Assembly (NCBI GenBank): GCA_903813345.2
Contig: CAIIXF020000009.1
Location: 5,638,030 to 5,702,029 of the forward strand
From: Owenia fusiformis
Lineage: Eukaryota; Annelida; Polychaeta; Sabellida; Oweniidae
DNA: 64,000 nt
Reading direction: 5' to 3'
In this document: positions 24,361-37,900 of the stretch, in pieces
Numbering within the stretch: the stretch's first letter is position 1
How the letters are laid out: each line of letters begins with the position of its first letter
Notes under the pieces: generated by a model
Told to the model about the DNA's origin: nothing
Database searches by the model: none
The model's input: the letters and a program-made list of their open reading frames with translations, nothing else
Program-made: the position numbers and the translations under genes

Positions 24361-25109
24361 ATCAGGTGTACAGGATTTACTATTTTGTGTTTTTAAATTG
24401 TTTTTAGTAATTATCAGACATTTCCCAAAGAGCTACACAAAGCATTTATTTTTTACAAATTGTACAACTATTTTGTAATAGAAAATAAATAAGTAAAAAA
24501 TTACAAACTTTTCCCATTATATTAGCACTGAAATATGACACCTACAGGCTGTCATGAATGCTATTTATTTGAAATATTCATTGTAAATTTCCATCCATGC
24601 CCAAGAGGGGCATTTGTGTATCAATAACACTGTTAATACATGTACATAAAGCCAGACAATGTAATTATAATGTCAATGACACATTACACTGAGATTCTTT
24701 GATTTATTGTGCAATACCTGGCCAAAACTTTATTCTGTTCATTGTCTTTGGTAATGGCCAGAATAAAATCTGAGGTCATATGTTTGCCATAAATCAAAGA
24801 ATCAAGGTCTTTGTTAGATTCTAATATGACAAACAAACCAGAAAACAACTATTTGCTTTTATGAAATTTAGTGGTTAACATACTCAATTATAGACCAGTA
24901 ATTCAATTGTTCTAGTTATTATGACATCACGTGTCATGTTAGAACTAGTTAGAATGTGAACTATAACAACATATTCAATGAAACATTGCACTGATACCAT
25001 ACACGATGAAAACAATTGAAGACAAAAGCAATTTTGGCGACAAATAAGTCAATGATATATTATGTCAACAATGATGAAAACAGAACCAGTGACTTATTTA
25101 ATAACTTAT

Positions 25110-25800
25110 GACTAATATTTACAAGGTTACACAGTGAATTGATCCATTACACCATATATAAAGGTAAAACAATCAATAACACATTACACCAGAAGTAAAG
25201 ACAGCACAATTAATGACATATTATACCATGGACAAAGACAGCACAATTAATGGCATATTAAACCATAGGCAAAGATAGCACAATCAAAGACATATTAGAC
25301 CACTGATAAAGACAGCACAATCAATGGCACATTGTTACAAAGGTAAGTACAGCTCTATGGCCAAAAAAGACAAGATCAAAGATATATTATACCATAGACA
25401 AAGACAGCAATCAAAGACACATCATGCCATATGTAAAGATAACGCAATCAATGACACATTACACCATGGACAAAGACACATACAATCAAAAACATATAAG
25501 ACCACAAATAGAGACAACACATTACAACATAGTGGTGAAGGCAGCACAATCAATTACACATTAAAGAATAGGTTAAACAGTACAAAGACATATTACACTA
25601 ATGTTAAATACAATGAGACATTACACCATAGGCAAGGACAGCGCAATCAAAGACAGCACACCATATGTTAAGATATTACACTCAATGATGCATACCATGG
25701 GCAAAGACAGCACAAAGACATATTAGACCACAGATAGAGACCATATGACACCAATGGCAAAGCAAAGACAGCACAATCAATGAGACATTACACCATAAGA
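25110..25800. repeat. degenerate minisatellite upstream of UCP4
   Basis: Roughly 35-45-bp imperfect units with the words GACACATTACACCAT, GGCAAAGACAGCACAATCAA. Apparent reading frames inside are low-complexity and not credible. It ends about 120 bp before the UCP4 start codon. Confidence 0.75.
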
Positions 25801-25925
25801 AATAATATATTTAAATGAAGTTAGAATCAGAATGAAATTTCTAAAAAACAACAATGTATAAGGAACACCTCAAATTAATTAAATGTTGTTTGATTTCGTT
25901 TCATCATTTCCTGTATACCATCAAG

Positions 25926-28900
25926 ATGGCCGCTGCCACTAGAGAGAAAAATAAATTTCGGAAGAATACTGCGGACACTTTCTGGTTTAAATACTGTCTT
26001 TCTTGCACAGCTGCAACGGTAGCAGAAGCAGGTAATGTTCAAAGATTCCTTGAAGTTATTTTAGATATAAATCAGAGTCCGGAGTAAAACGTTATTACGT
26101 TCAAATCTGATCAAAATATCTAGAAAACTTCGTCAGTAAAAGCTAAAAAATAAGAAATCAAAATATCATTTTGCAATAATATATAGAAAAATATATTCCT
26201 ATTGTACATGAATGACATTTGTATATCTTGGATTGCTTCTAGTTTAGCTTATGAAGTGTGTGGCCTCTTATATTTGGATGCTTCTCTGCCATGTTATTTT
26301 CAATAAGATTAACATGGCTGAAATTCTTCAAATTACAAGACGGCACAGGCTTATTGCACAAAAAACTAAAAAATCTGAAATATACAAATGTCATTCATGT
26401 ACAATATGAATATACTTTTCCATATATTATTTTTGCACAATGGTCTCCCAATTTCTTATTTTTGCCGTTCTACTGACGAAATTCAAAATCAGCTGAGTGA
26501 ATTCGGTCAATTCACACTCAAGTTTTGAAGCCTTTCTCACCTCTTGACAGGATGCTGATTTGATTATTTTTACTGTTTACGCTTTTCATTCTACCCTATC
26601 ACTTTTAAATGATGTTTTTGATAAAAAGAATTACTTTTATGAGATCAATCTAAAAAAATGCATTTGGAATCAAATGTACCATTTGCGTACTTCACTGGGA
26701 CCCAGGTTTTGAGAAACAGGAGCAGAGTGAATGACGATGCATCTCCACAATGATGCCCCTGTTTCATTGTTTCCGTTTACAAACGTGCTATCAATTGTTG
26801 TTTGACAGTGTAAACCAAAAGGCCTGCACCCCGTCCCAACTGATGTGAAACGCTAGCGATATGACAGATAAATTACATTTGTCCTAAATTATTCCATGCA
26901 AGGGGAGAAAAGTCAACATGCATTTTGACTATTTTTGATAAAAGGTAAACAAGAAATTTATACATCATTATCACATCAGCTGGTCTGCCTTGAGTTGACA
27001 AGTTTGTATTACACAGTACATGTAGTACTTGGATATCTAACATTACCCCCCCCCCCCCCCCAGATATCCCCTTCCTTGCCAGCCGATGGTATACATACAC
27101 ACTTTAGTGAGGTTGGGGAAGATACATTGTTATTGCCTAAGGCAAGAGAACTGGCATATGTTGGCCTACGTAAAAATGTGCACTGTACTCATTCAAACCA
27201 GCTTTCTCAGATTCACAGAGGCTAGTAGTTATTATAACAACAAAAGGGTATGTACAAGTTCCGTCAGCCCTAAATACCCAATAGCAATTGACATGGGTTG
27301 GTGTTTGGCACATCTGTGAACATTTACGAATAACAAATAAATATTTCACAAATTAGGGTTTCAGCGAAGATCATTAATTTATATTTAATGAATCACTCTT
27401 GAACTAATCATAATAAATTATCAATTAATTGACTATTGAAAAGGGACTAAAGTTTGAAGGTTGTGTTCCAAAGTTGAAAAATAAATGGTTGTTGTATTAG
27501 TACTTTAAGCACAAAATAAACACCAATGTCCTATGGCGAAGTTATGTAAATAGATTGATAAGTAAGAAAACTAACTGTTTAAGAAAACTATGAGCAGCCG
27601 GCCTAAATCAATTTGAGAACAGTTTTTTTCAAGAAGTCTATTATTTCTACAGTATAGACGCTGACTAGGTTAGAACAACTTACAAGTCTTTACAGCTGAC
27701 TGTTGAAAAGTTGTTTACATTTTGTAGCCCCAGATATTTCATTCAAGGTTAACCAATCAAAGTTAACCAATAGAAATTAGATAAATTATACACACCCATT
27801 CAACTGTACATCTTATTATCTACATTATTTTATCATTCAAATTTTCTCTATTTGTTGAAATATTTATTCACCGTGATATATTTGAATATATTGGAGATTA
27901 TTTTTTTATCAGGTAACTTATAGAACTAAATCTGCACTGAATGTACCATTTCAGGATTTTGACCTTTCAAATACAAACAAAAATTAAAAAGATAAAAGAT
28001 TAATAACTGTATTATAAATAAAATGTGATGCCTTTGTAGCAGTGCTTTTGAAATCAAAATATATATTTTATCAGATATACATCTGCCCACTGGCTGATCA
28101 TATATTAAAAGGGACGTGTTTGGAAAAAAGGGCCTTAATTTTGCCAAATTGATCCATGTTAAGGCCTTTTCAAAAGAGCACCAAAGTTTCAAGCATTTTT
28201 GTTTTGGCATTTGCATTTTGGCCACCCCTTGTGAATATCTGGGACTACCCTTGCTGCAACTTCTTTTTACATTGCTGAACAGGTTCGGTGATAAGATGTC
28301 TGGAGGAACAATGTAGGAATGTACACATATAATGTTTATACCGTTATATTGTTGTTTGCTTGCAGTAACATACCCTTTGGATCTTACCAAGACGCGACTG
28401 CAAATACAGGGGGAACATGGGTTGAATGGGGAAATTGCTGCAGTGCGGAGGGGAGTCGTCGGCACTGCTGCGGGAATAGGTAAGCATTTAAGAAATGTTT
28501 GCGTTTTTAAGGAGAATTTTACTAAAAAAAGAAATTCCAGAAAAAATTAATTGAGCAATAGTTATATTTCTACTCTGTATTTTGTTAATAGAAAATCATG
28601 ATTACGCATATATTATTTTGCCAAACACAAGTGGTGACATATTGTTATAATCTACAACTTTTTGTGTTTGGTATTCAGTGGGTGGTGGTTGGCGTCTGAT
28701 ATTCGCTGTCTGTAACAAATGGCGGGTAGTGACTAATGCTTTGAATGATTTTGTTTTTCAGTCAGGGAAGAAGGGATATTAAAAATGTGGCAGGGAGTCA
28801 CACCAGCATTTTGCAGACATTTTGGTAAGTCATAAGTGACACACAATAAAAGTTAAGATATTTCCAAATTTCGATATAAAATAATGAATAAAGAAAAAAT

Positions 28901-31900
28901 TAGATTGTTGAACAAATCTTTATATTTCATAAACCTCTTATGCATATGAAACATGGGCACGCAAAGATGAAGAAAGAAAACACCCTCATTTTACAGTATT
29001 TATCAACAGTAATGTGATCTAAAATAAACAGCAACTTGAAGCACAAGCTTCCTTCTCTCAAAGGTTGCTGTTATGTAAAGAGTTGTCTTTAGATAATTGA
29101 GACTTGGTGGATGAAACCCAGTGTTATTGAATTTGGCTAAGAACTTTAAATGCAGGTTCTATATTTTTGACAAAAACTTTAAATCAGAGAGATTGCTGCT
29201 GTTGCTCGTATTCAAAATGTTAAAGAAATGTGGCACCTTCTATTTATTTTTCTTGCAATTTTCTTCATACTGATTGAACAAATGAGTTTGTGTTTCAGTA
29301 TATACTGGATGCAGAATGGGATTTTATGAAATATTACGAGAACAAATACTGGGTAAAAATGCTGATGGCACCTTTCCTGTTTGGTAAGTCTAATTGAGAG
29401 TATTAGATTCAATGCCAGTATCTGTAAATAGAAGTTTGAGTATGCTACAGGTTTATCTTCAAGATTAGGTATAAAACTCCCAAAACACAAGGTATAACAT
29501 CCCCCCCCCCAAATTCGATTCTCGCTAGACCTCCCAATATGAATTATTCAAATTAACAGAAACAAATTCTGTAGAAATCATTTATGCTGATGTGAGTAAT
29601 AAAGCTGAAAATCTGAAAGAATGTTGAAATGTAGTATTGAGGTCTGTTTTTCTATAAATATATTGCAATGGTAAGGGATCATCTTAACAGGCAACTGAAA
29701 CATGGTAGTTTCGTTTATATGTTTATAAATAGATGCATGTCTGTTCATAATACCCTTTGGAAAAGTTTTGATTTGTTTTTCTAAAAGAGAGATTCATCTA
29801 CACTCTTTGAATAAGAGGTAATCCTTTGGTTTAGCCTCCAGTCTTAGCCAATCAGATTTGGTTGATCATAAATGACCTAACCAGAGGATTGAAGTCACAT
29901 AATTTTATACCTTTTTATATAGGTAGTATATCTCATATTTCATAGCCTGACAAAAGTTCATTAAAGCTTTTTTTGGGCCATTAGGTCCTATAAGCTTCAA
30001 AACTATTAAATTCTCTGTTTTAAGTCAGAGAGTAGTTATTGTTTTAGCCTCTGGGTTTCAGGGTAGTCTGTTGCATTGATAGCCAGTTAGCTAGACATGA
30101 TATATCAAATTTCAGCCAATCAGAACACAGTACAATAATCTACATTCTTAAAATTAGAAATTTTTAGATTCAGTAAAATTGATTACCTCCATTAAGTTCA
30201 AGTTGACAGTTTAACTTGATAGATTGAGTTTAATATATAAGGGTTATGTACTGGGAGGTTTTGGATATAGGGTATATCCTGGGGGATATGTTTATATCTC
30301 CCCGAGGGACCGAAGGGACCAAGGGGAGATATAAATATTTCCCGAGGGATATACCCTATATCCAAAACCGACCGTACATAACTGGTGTATCTCATACTTG
30401 AGTGGGTTTGGGGTAGAAATAACCTTTACCATCTTTTTCAAATGACAAGATAGGCCTATACTGTAAAAGCACAATTTATATTTAACATTTTCATAATATT
30501 CTCTCGGCTCAATACAATAGAATTGTAACATTTAACATTTTTGAAAAAATTTCTGAAATTAACTTTTGAAAAAATTCCCGGGAGCGGGATGGATATACTG
30601 TATTATATCTGCCCGCATTTGGCCTAGAGCGGGACATATACAATATATCCTGCCCGCTCCTCAGATATGATATATATTCCCGGGTGATATCTACCCCAAA
30701 CCCACTCAAGTATGAAATACATAATTTTATGCAAATTTGTATTCATGTCCAGACTCGCTTGTTTCAGGAAGGCTGTATTAGGGGGCCTTACGGCAGGTGC
30801 ATTGGGTCAATTTCTCGCCAGTCCTGCAGATCTAGTCAAAGTGCAAATGCAGATGGAAGGAAAACGAAGATTAGAAGGAAAACCTCCAAGGTTTAGTGCT
30901 TTTCTCTCTACATTTATTTCCACTTTTTCAATTATGGCAACTTCATTGAAATGCTTCCATAGAGTTTTATTTTGTACAATTTTTGTTTGAGATGGTTTTC
31001 TGAAACATTTAGATGCAATCGTGTATTTTTCATACATTTAAACAATGCACTAGAAGATATTATGAAAGAACATTTACAAAGGACAGTTTTTATTAATTTC
31101 TTGTTTTAAAACATTTCTCTCCATCTGCTATTGTATGTGTTGTTGTTGTTGCAATGTCCTAACACTCTTCATATTCCAGAGTGAAAAGCGCTTGGCATGC
31201 CTTCCGAAAAATTTTACAACAGGGGGGCATCAAAGGACTTTGGAAAGGCTGGGTACCTAATGTACAAAGAGCAGCTTTAGTAAATATGGGAGGCACGTAT
31301 CTATGACAACTGGCAAATGTCACCATAGCAACCAAATTTTGTATGTCATCATAACAACAACATGTTGTTAGAAACACAATACTCCTCCTAGTTAATATTT
31401 AAAGTGAAAGGATGGACTCCTATTCATGGCAATAATACAGACAAACTGCATATACTATTGGGTCCTTCGATATACTAAATATCACATATCGATATACTAA
31501 ATATCACATATTGTGGGATCCCTTATACACATACTTTTAACAACACAAAAAAATTTCCATCTTAGCGCTGTTATTTTAAGTAATTAAACTGGTATCTTCT
31601 CAGCTATCCTTTTACTGATCTATCCCTACAATAAAACAACTTGGTTGTTATTAGACTATAGGTTGTTCTGATCTACTCTCTAGTAATGCAAATGTGTTGA
31701 AAAAATCAATTTTGAAGTTGATTAAAGTTTTTGTTTTTTTTCAGATCTGGCCACATATGATTCAGCGAAACATTTTATTCTCAGGAATACACAGTTAGAT
31801 GATAATTATATAACTCATACACTATCTAGGTAAGTGTTTACTCAATAATTTTCAGGATCCTGAATAAGTCTGTTATAGTCTGAAAACATATTACATATTT

Positions 31901-34900
31901 GATACAAGGATACATTATAAAGTACGTAATAGAAAATATGTTAGTATCAAACTGGTTTCTTCAGTTTATTAGGTTTAACTTAACATACTTGTATTTGCTG
32001 AATGAGTATTTTTAAAAGTAAAAGTGGTACTCATGAAAATATTGAATGTTCACACAGGAAACGATTGTGTTTACTATGAGATATATGTTGTTGTTGTCGT
32101 TGATTATTTGTGAAATACTTGTTGGACGGTAGAGTTAGCATATTATTCATATTAGATGAAAGAAACTATAAATTTAGAAGATTCTTTTACATCAGGGGCC
32201 CTTTGTAGAAATTATATGTTCTCACTTTTTTCTCATTTTGGTTCACATGGTAAGCCTATGGAAATCAATACTGGATATAAAAGTCAATCAACACTCCTTC
32301 CAAACATCCATTAATAATTCATGGACAAACTAAAACTGGCTCAAGGAGGATTGGCTCCCACTGGGCTCCAATTCAATATTTTAATCTCCAAGCAATTTGT
32401 TCAGTGCTGGTTTCTTTAGTCAAGGTTTGCATGAATGAACTGCTAGGAGAATGGCCAATATTCTAGCGACCTTATTGTCTGACATTACAACTGGCTATTT
32501 ATTTATAGCTATAAATTCATAATCAGTGTTCCAAAAGATTTGAACTTATATGGCGGCTGTTTCAAATTTTGTAATCAAGACATACACTTGTATGTGTCAT
32601 CCAAACTAATATTTATATCCATTTTATTGAGTTCCATTACAGTAACTTACACCATTGGTTTTGGCTCCTACTTTTACCATGTTTTGAAAAAAGACTTTTT
32701 GACATTAAAATCTAAAGATCACCATGTGAGCCCATGAAATGGTGTTATTTTTCATACTCATATCATTTCATAATTATCTCACTTGCTGTGTTGTTTGTAG
32801 CGCATGCTCAGGTCTCGTTGCGGCCACTCTGGGTACACCCGCAGATGTCATTAAAACGCGTGTCATGAATCAACCTGTTGATAAAAATACTGGAAGGTAA
32901 TGGACCCCTTCAAACCAGCACAAGCAGACCCCATCAACTCTACATAAACAGAACTTGTAATATTTATGGATGTGTTAAGAGTATATTTCACAAATCCTTT
33001 CTTTTGTGGATGCAACATTTAGCAGTTATTCTAATGAATAGGAAGCGTACATAAACTTACAAGCTCTGTTACCTTTACCCTATATTTGTTTTTTTGCTAA
33101 CTTAGGTAGCATCCGCGAATTCAACTATCAGCTGACGGCTTGACCTCCAACTCAAAGATAATCTGCATATTGATTAAACTCGTTATTTTGAAGTTGCAAT
33201 AACAATAGACCATCGGTCAACTAACAGTGATCACATGACATTTTATGCCACCATAACATGCTGCATTTATAATAAAGTCTCTCATTGAATGAGTTGGCCA
33301 TAAAATTGCAGTCAAACCAACAGTCGGCAGTTGACTTCGCGAATGCTATCTTTGTTAGATTTGTAATTTTCATCTTTTCTTCCTTGCTTTATGGGGTCTC
33401 TTAAAGCTTTTTATTTCCTCTCCTTTAAGCACAATACAGTGGAGACGATAACCCCATTTAACGTGAAGTACGGCAATTGCCATGTTGCACGACAATTGAC
33501 GTGAAATTATGACGCATAAGTGCGCATGTCAATAGATAATAACGGCAATTGCCGTCATGTCCGTCAAGTGACGTGCAATATTTTGCACGGCAATTGACGT
33601 GCAAACTATTATCTTGTAAAAGTTTCACATATTATCGGCAGGACAACAGGCAGTTATAAACTGGGAAACTAGGCTAGTGGGTAAATCATGATCTGCATCG
33701 TATGTAATACAGTAGTTATAATCATAAACATTTGCTATTGTCCGGGTTGCATTTTGAACTAACAACTATTATCATGTGCTTACGTCAATGTTTACTCGAA
33801 ATATTTATTCAACAGCAAACCGGAAGTAAACAAATGATCGAAACGAACGAACTTAAATTTAATCTACATATCGAAAATAAGAAAAAATCTGCATTCGGTG
33901 CTCTTGCGGGCATAAACAATTTCACTTCCAGCAAATCGGGCTGTAGCCAAGAGGTATTCACCATGCTGTACAAAGCGTTGGTGATACCGCACTTCGAAAC
34001 CAGCATTAGTGCTCTGGCTGCAGTTACCGAGAAAGCTGTTTCTGCCTATGCACCAGTCCAGAGGGCAGCACTACTTAGAGCAACCGGATGCCTCAACTCA
34101 ACTAGCACTGACTCATTAGAAGTACTGGCTGGTGTACTACCGCTTGATATTTTACTAAGAAGCAGGCAGGCTCAAGAGGGTGTGAGAATAGCTACCCACA
34201 CTGAGTCAGACCCCATTGCCAGGGAATTTTTGAGATGGGGTGGGTCATCTCAAACTGAGAAGACCCCCTCCTGCTTTAATATCATAACAGCCAGACTGAG
34301 ACTTCATAGATGCCCCACACAACCTAACAATTATATACAGCACTATTACCATCACCAGGATGTAGACATCTTCCAACCTACGAAGGCAACCATCCATGAC
34401 GAAGATTTTGCCAACACAAAGTCCGCCCAAAGTGTTCGAATAAGCTCAGTGCTTAGTGAACAGCCGGACGGTAGGACTATAGTCTTCACAGACGGGTCAG
34501 CCTATGGGAATCCTGGTCCTTCGGGAGCTGCTGCAGTGGTTTATGTGGGTGGACTTAAATCTACACCTATATGTCTTGAGCAACCAGTCTCCCTCATAGG
34601 TAACAACTATTATGGGGAAGTGGTAGCAATAAAGATGGCGGTAGAATATCTGACAACCATAAAGACTAGCAGCAACATCCTGCTCTTGTCAGACTGCCAA
34701 CCCGCTATAACAGCATCTTTTATTACTACCAAGTGTAAAAGCATCACAGAGGACATCATTGACACAAGGAAAGCCTGCAAACTGCTATCTTTACAGAACA
34801 AAACCTTAGAAGTCTACTGGGTCCCAGGACACCAAGGGACAGAAGGGAATGAAGTTGCGGATAAAACTGCCAAGAAAGCAGCATTGGCAGCCAAATCTCT

Positions 34901-37900
34901 CACTGACTGTAAAACATCTAAGTCTGTAGCTTATAATAATATCAAATGTAACGCTTTAGAGAAATGGCAAAATAGGTATAACAACTCCACCAAGGTGAAC
35001 TTTGTTCAGGAATTAATTCCTAAGGTTAAATTGAAAAGTCCAATTGTAAAGACAGGAACTAGGTATTATAGAAATATATGTAACCAAATTATTTCTGGGC
35101 ACACCCGTTTACATGGCCATCACCATAGAATTAACCCCGATATTTTATCTCCCAACTGTGACCACTGTAACATACCAGAGACAGTTGAACATTACATCTT
35201 TGCTTGCTCTAAGTTCCAGGAAGAGAGGGAGATTCTATTGGCCAAAGTGCAACAGATACTACTAGGAGCTAAATACAATCCAGCTCTAGACCTACAAACA
35301 ATCACAGGACTCAACACAAGCCTGGACCATAAGTTAAATAAAGAAATTATGAAATGCCTGCAGGCATTTATACAGAAATCCAAGAGATTTTAATAACTTA
35401 TTTTTAACTCGAGTGAGATAGTGACTCTATTTTAACATCTCATTTTAATGGAAAAACACTTGCATTTTAGACTACGTTAGATAACAAGTTTTAGCGCTCT
35501 CTCTCCCAACAGAAGTAAAATAAGCACAAGTGAAAAGTACAAGTGATATTTTTAGTACATGAGTTTTAAAAACAGCAACAAGTGATCAAAGGCAGCATAA
35601 TAATGCCAAAGTGATCCCGGAACACCTCATAAGGAACACTGAAAAGGACTAAGAAGAAGAAGAATCGAAAGAAAACTAATACATTCTGATCTAATGAGGA
35701 TAGGAATTTAAATTGTTCAAAATTCATTTAAGGTAATCATTTGATCATTGTAAAGAAGGTTTAAAACTAAATCCAGCCAGAAAAAACGAAAAAATCGGCA
35801 ACACACCGAGGTCAGGAAAACACTTCCGGTCAAAAAGAAGAGGGAAAGTAGACCCCATTTTAGTGATTTCCAGTGGTCTTTTCTCGGAATTGGGGCTCAC
35901 GTTGTGTTAAGAGATTAAAATAACATTGGGTCAGTACCAATTTTGTCATAAAACCCGTCGGAAAGACGATATCTAGACAATTGAAGGAGTATTAGTAATT
36001 CCAATATGGCGTTTTTCTAGGATTCGTGAGAGGTAACTTTGATTAGTTCTAGCGCAAAATTCCCACATAGGATCGCGAATTCCTGCATACAAGTGCTAGA
36101 TTAGATTAATTACTTGAAGAAAATGCAATAAAAAGCGTTCCATCGATCGATTTAGACTTTCCAAGAATGCAAGTTCGGTGGTGACTTCATTGGTTCGTAA
36201 CATTGACAGAAAATTCACAAGATTGAACGGCATTTTTCTCCACAATTTTGGAATGAAATACTTCCCTGGGATTTAATATATCATTAATGTTTACCAAAGT
36301 ATATGTACTATAAAAGATATATTACTTAGATTGTATATATATTAAACACTAGGTCTTCTAATTAACCTGGTGTTTAAATTATGAATTACAATGGACATTA
36401 TGCTTATTGGCGTGATTCACGTCAATTGACGTGCAAAATGTCAATCTCCGTGTTACACGTTAAATGGGGTTATCGTCTCCACTGCAATAACAAACAATGA
36501 TGACATTTGTTCTGTTTTGTTTTTCAGCCATATTGAATCTCAGAGACCATAATACCAAGAAGTTCTATGATTTTGATGTACAGGATGCAACATAAGGATG
36601 CCAGGCCCATTTGGTCAAAACTGAAATATACTTTTTCTGTCAGTCATGCTGATATATCAGTAGTGCTTATTGCTACACCAACAGTTAAATGTACAGTAAA
36701 TGAAATAAGTGAAGACTAAAATGTCTTCATGTTTCATTGTACATTTTACCCAGGTGATTCTAAAACTTATTTTCTCAATACAGATTCCCTCTGATGAGCA
36801 CCAAAGACTCAGCTATGTGCATTGCAAATAGGAACACATCCCTTTTGAATAAAACCCATATTTAATCCCTCCCAGTAAATACTATCTATTTCTACCTATT
36901 TGCCAGTGCCTGTTCAGGAATGGTGTCAGCAAGTCTCAGTACACCTCTAGATGTCGTCAAAACTCGTATAATGAACCAACCAACAGATGTACACTCCAGG
37001 TAGTCGATGCAAACTGATGTTGTAATTGTTATGTACAGGGTGGGCCAAAATGTTCTCCAGATTAATATTTAATATGCTACTTGCTCAGATATAAAGATTT
37101 CTTAATAGTTGACTGGACAAGACCCCTTGTTTCAGCTCTGTCCATCTTCAATTTCGAGAATAAAAGAGGCAATTTATAAAACTTCAAAACCCCTCATCAT
37201 GTTGTTGGACCAGAATTTGAACTGAAATATCTGCAAAAAATTGACTGAATTTCTATTGAAATTCCCAAAATGAGAGGTGTTCTCAACTTTTTGGCCAATC
37301 CTGTAATGTTAAGGAAGATTTTAACCCCAGTTAGTTATTTCCCTAGTCCTCTTTAGACTACTTAGCTTCTTTTGTATCCTAAACTTGTACTTCTTCCCAT
37401 GATTATTTTGTTTTTATAAAAACACACTTTAGGTTAGCCTCTTTGGGCACTTGCTCTGAAAATTTACTTTTTGCATCATCAAATATGGAAATATGGAAAA
37501 TATTTGATTTTTTAGATCAAATTTGAAAGTCAATGTAACGAAATATATTTCAAATATAGTACATGTAGTTGATAAGTTGAAGCTAAAATTAAAACGTTTT
37601 CAATTAGTTTAATTCTAGTTGAAATATAATTAACAGAATCAGTATATGAATATGCTACATGTATGCATTCATTCAAGGGGTCCATATTTACATGAATAAA
37701 AGGTATTTTTCTTCTCTTGCAGGGGTCTCTTATATAAAGGTTCAGTGGATTGTTTGATGAAAACAATAAATAAAGAGGGATTCTTTGCCCTTTATAAAGG
37801 CTTTATTCCAATATGGGCTAGAATGGTAAGTAATATCTGCAAGCATTAATGATTTCTGAATATTTAAAATTGTAATATAAAATCTCTTCAAGACTCGATC

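Noticed and set aside
25324-25671. Plus-strand 115-codon frame
   Set aside because: Low-complexity translation of the degenerate minisatellite; no splice or start evidence.
27926-28465. Minus-strand 179-codon frame
   Set aside because: It overlaps UCP4 exon 2 in antisense and has no recognisable domain.
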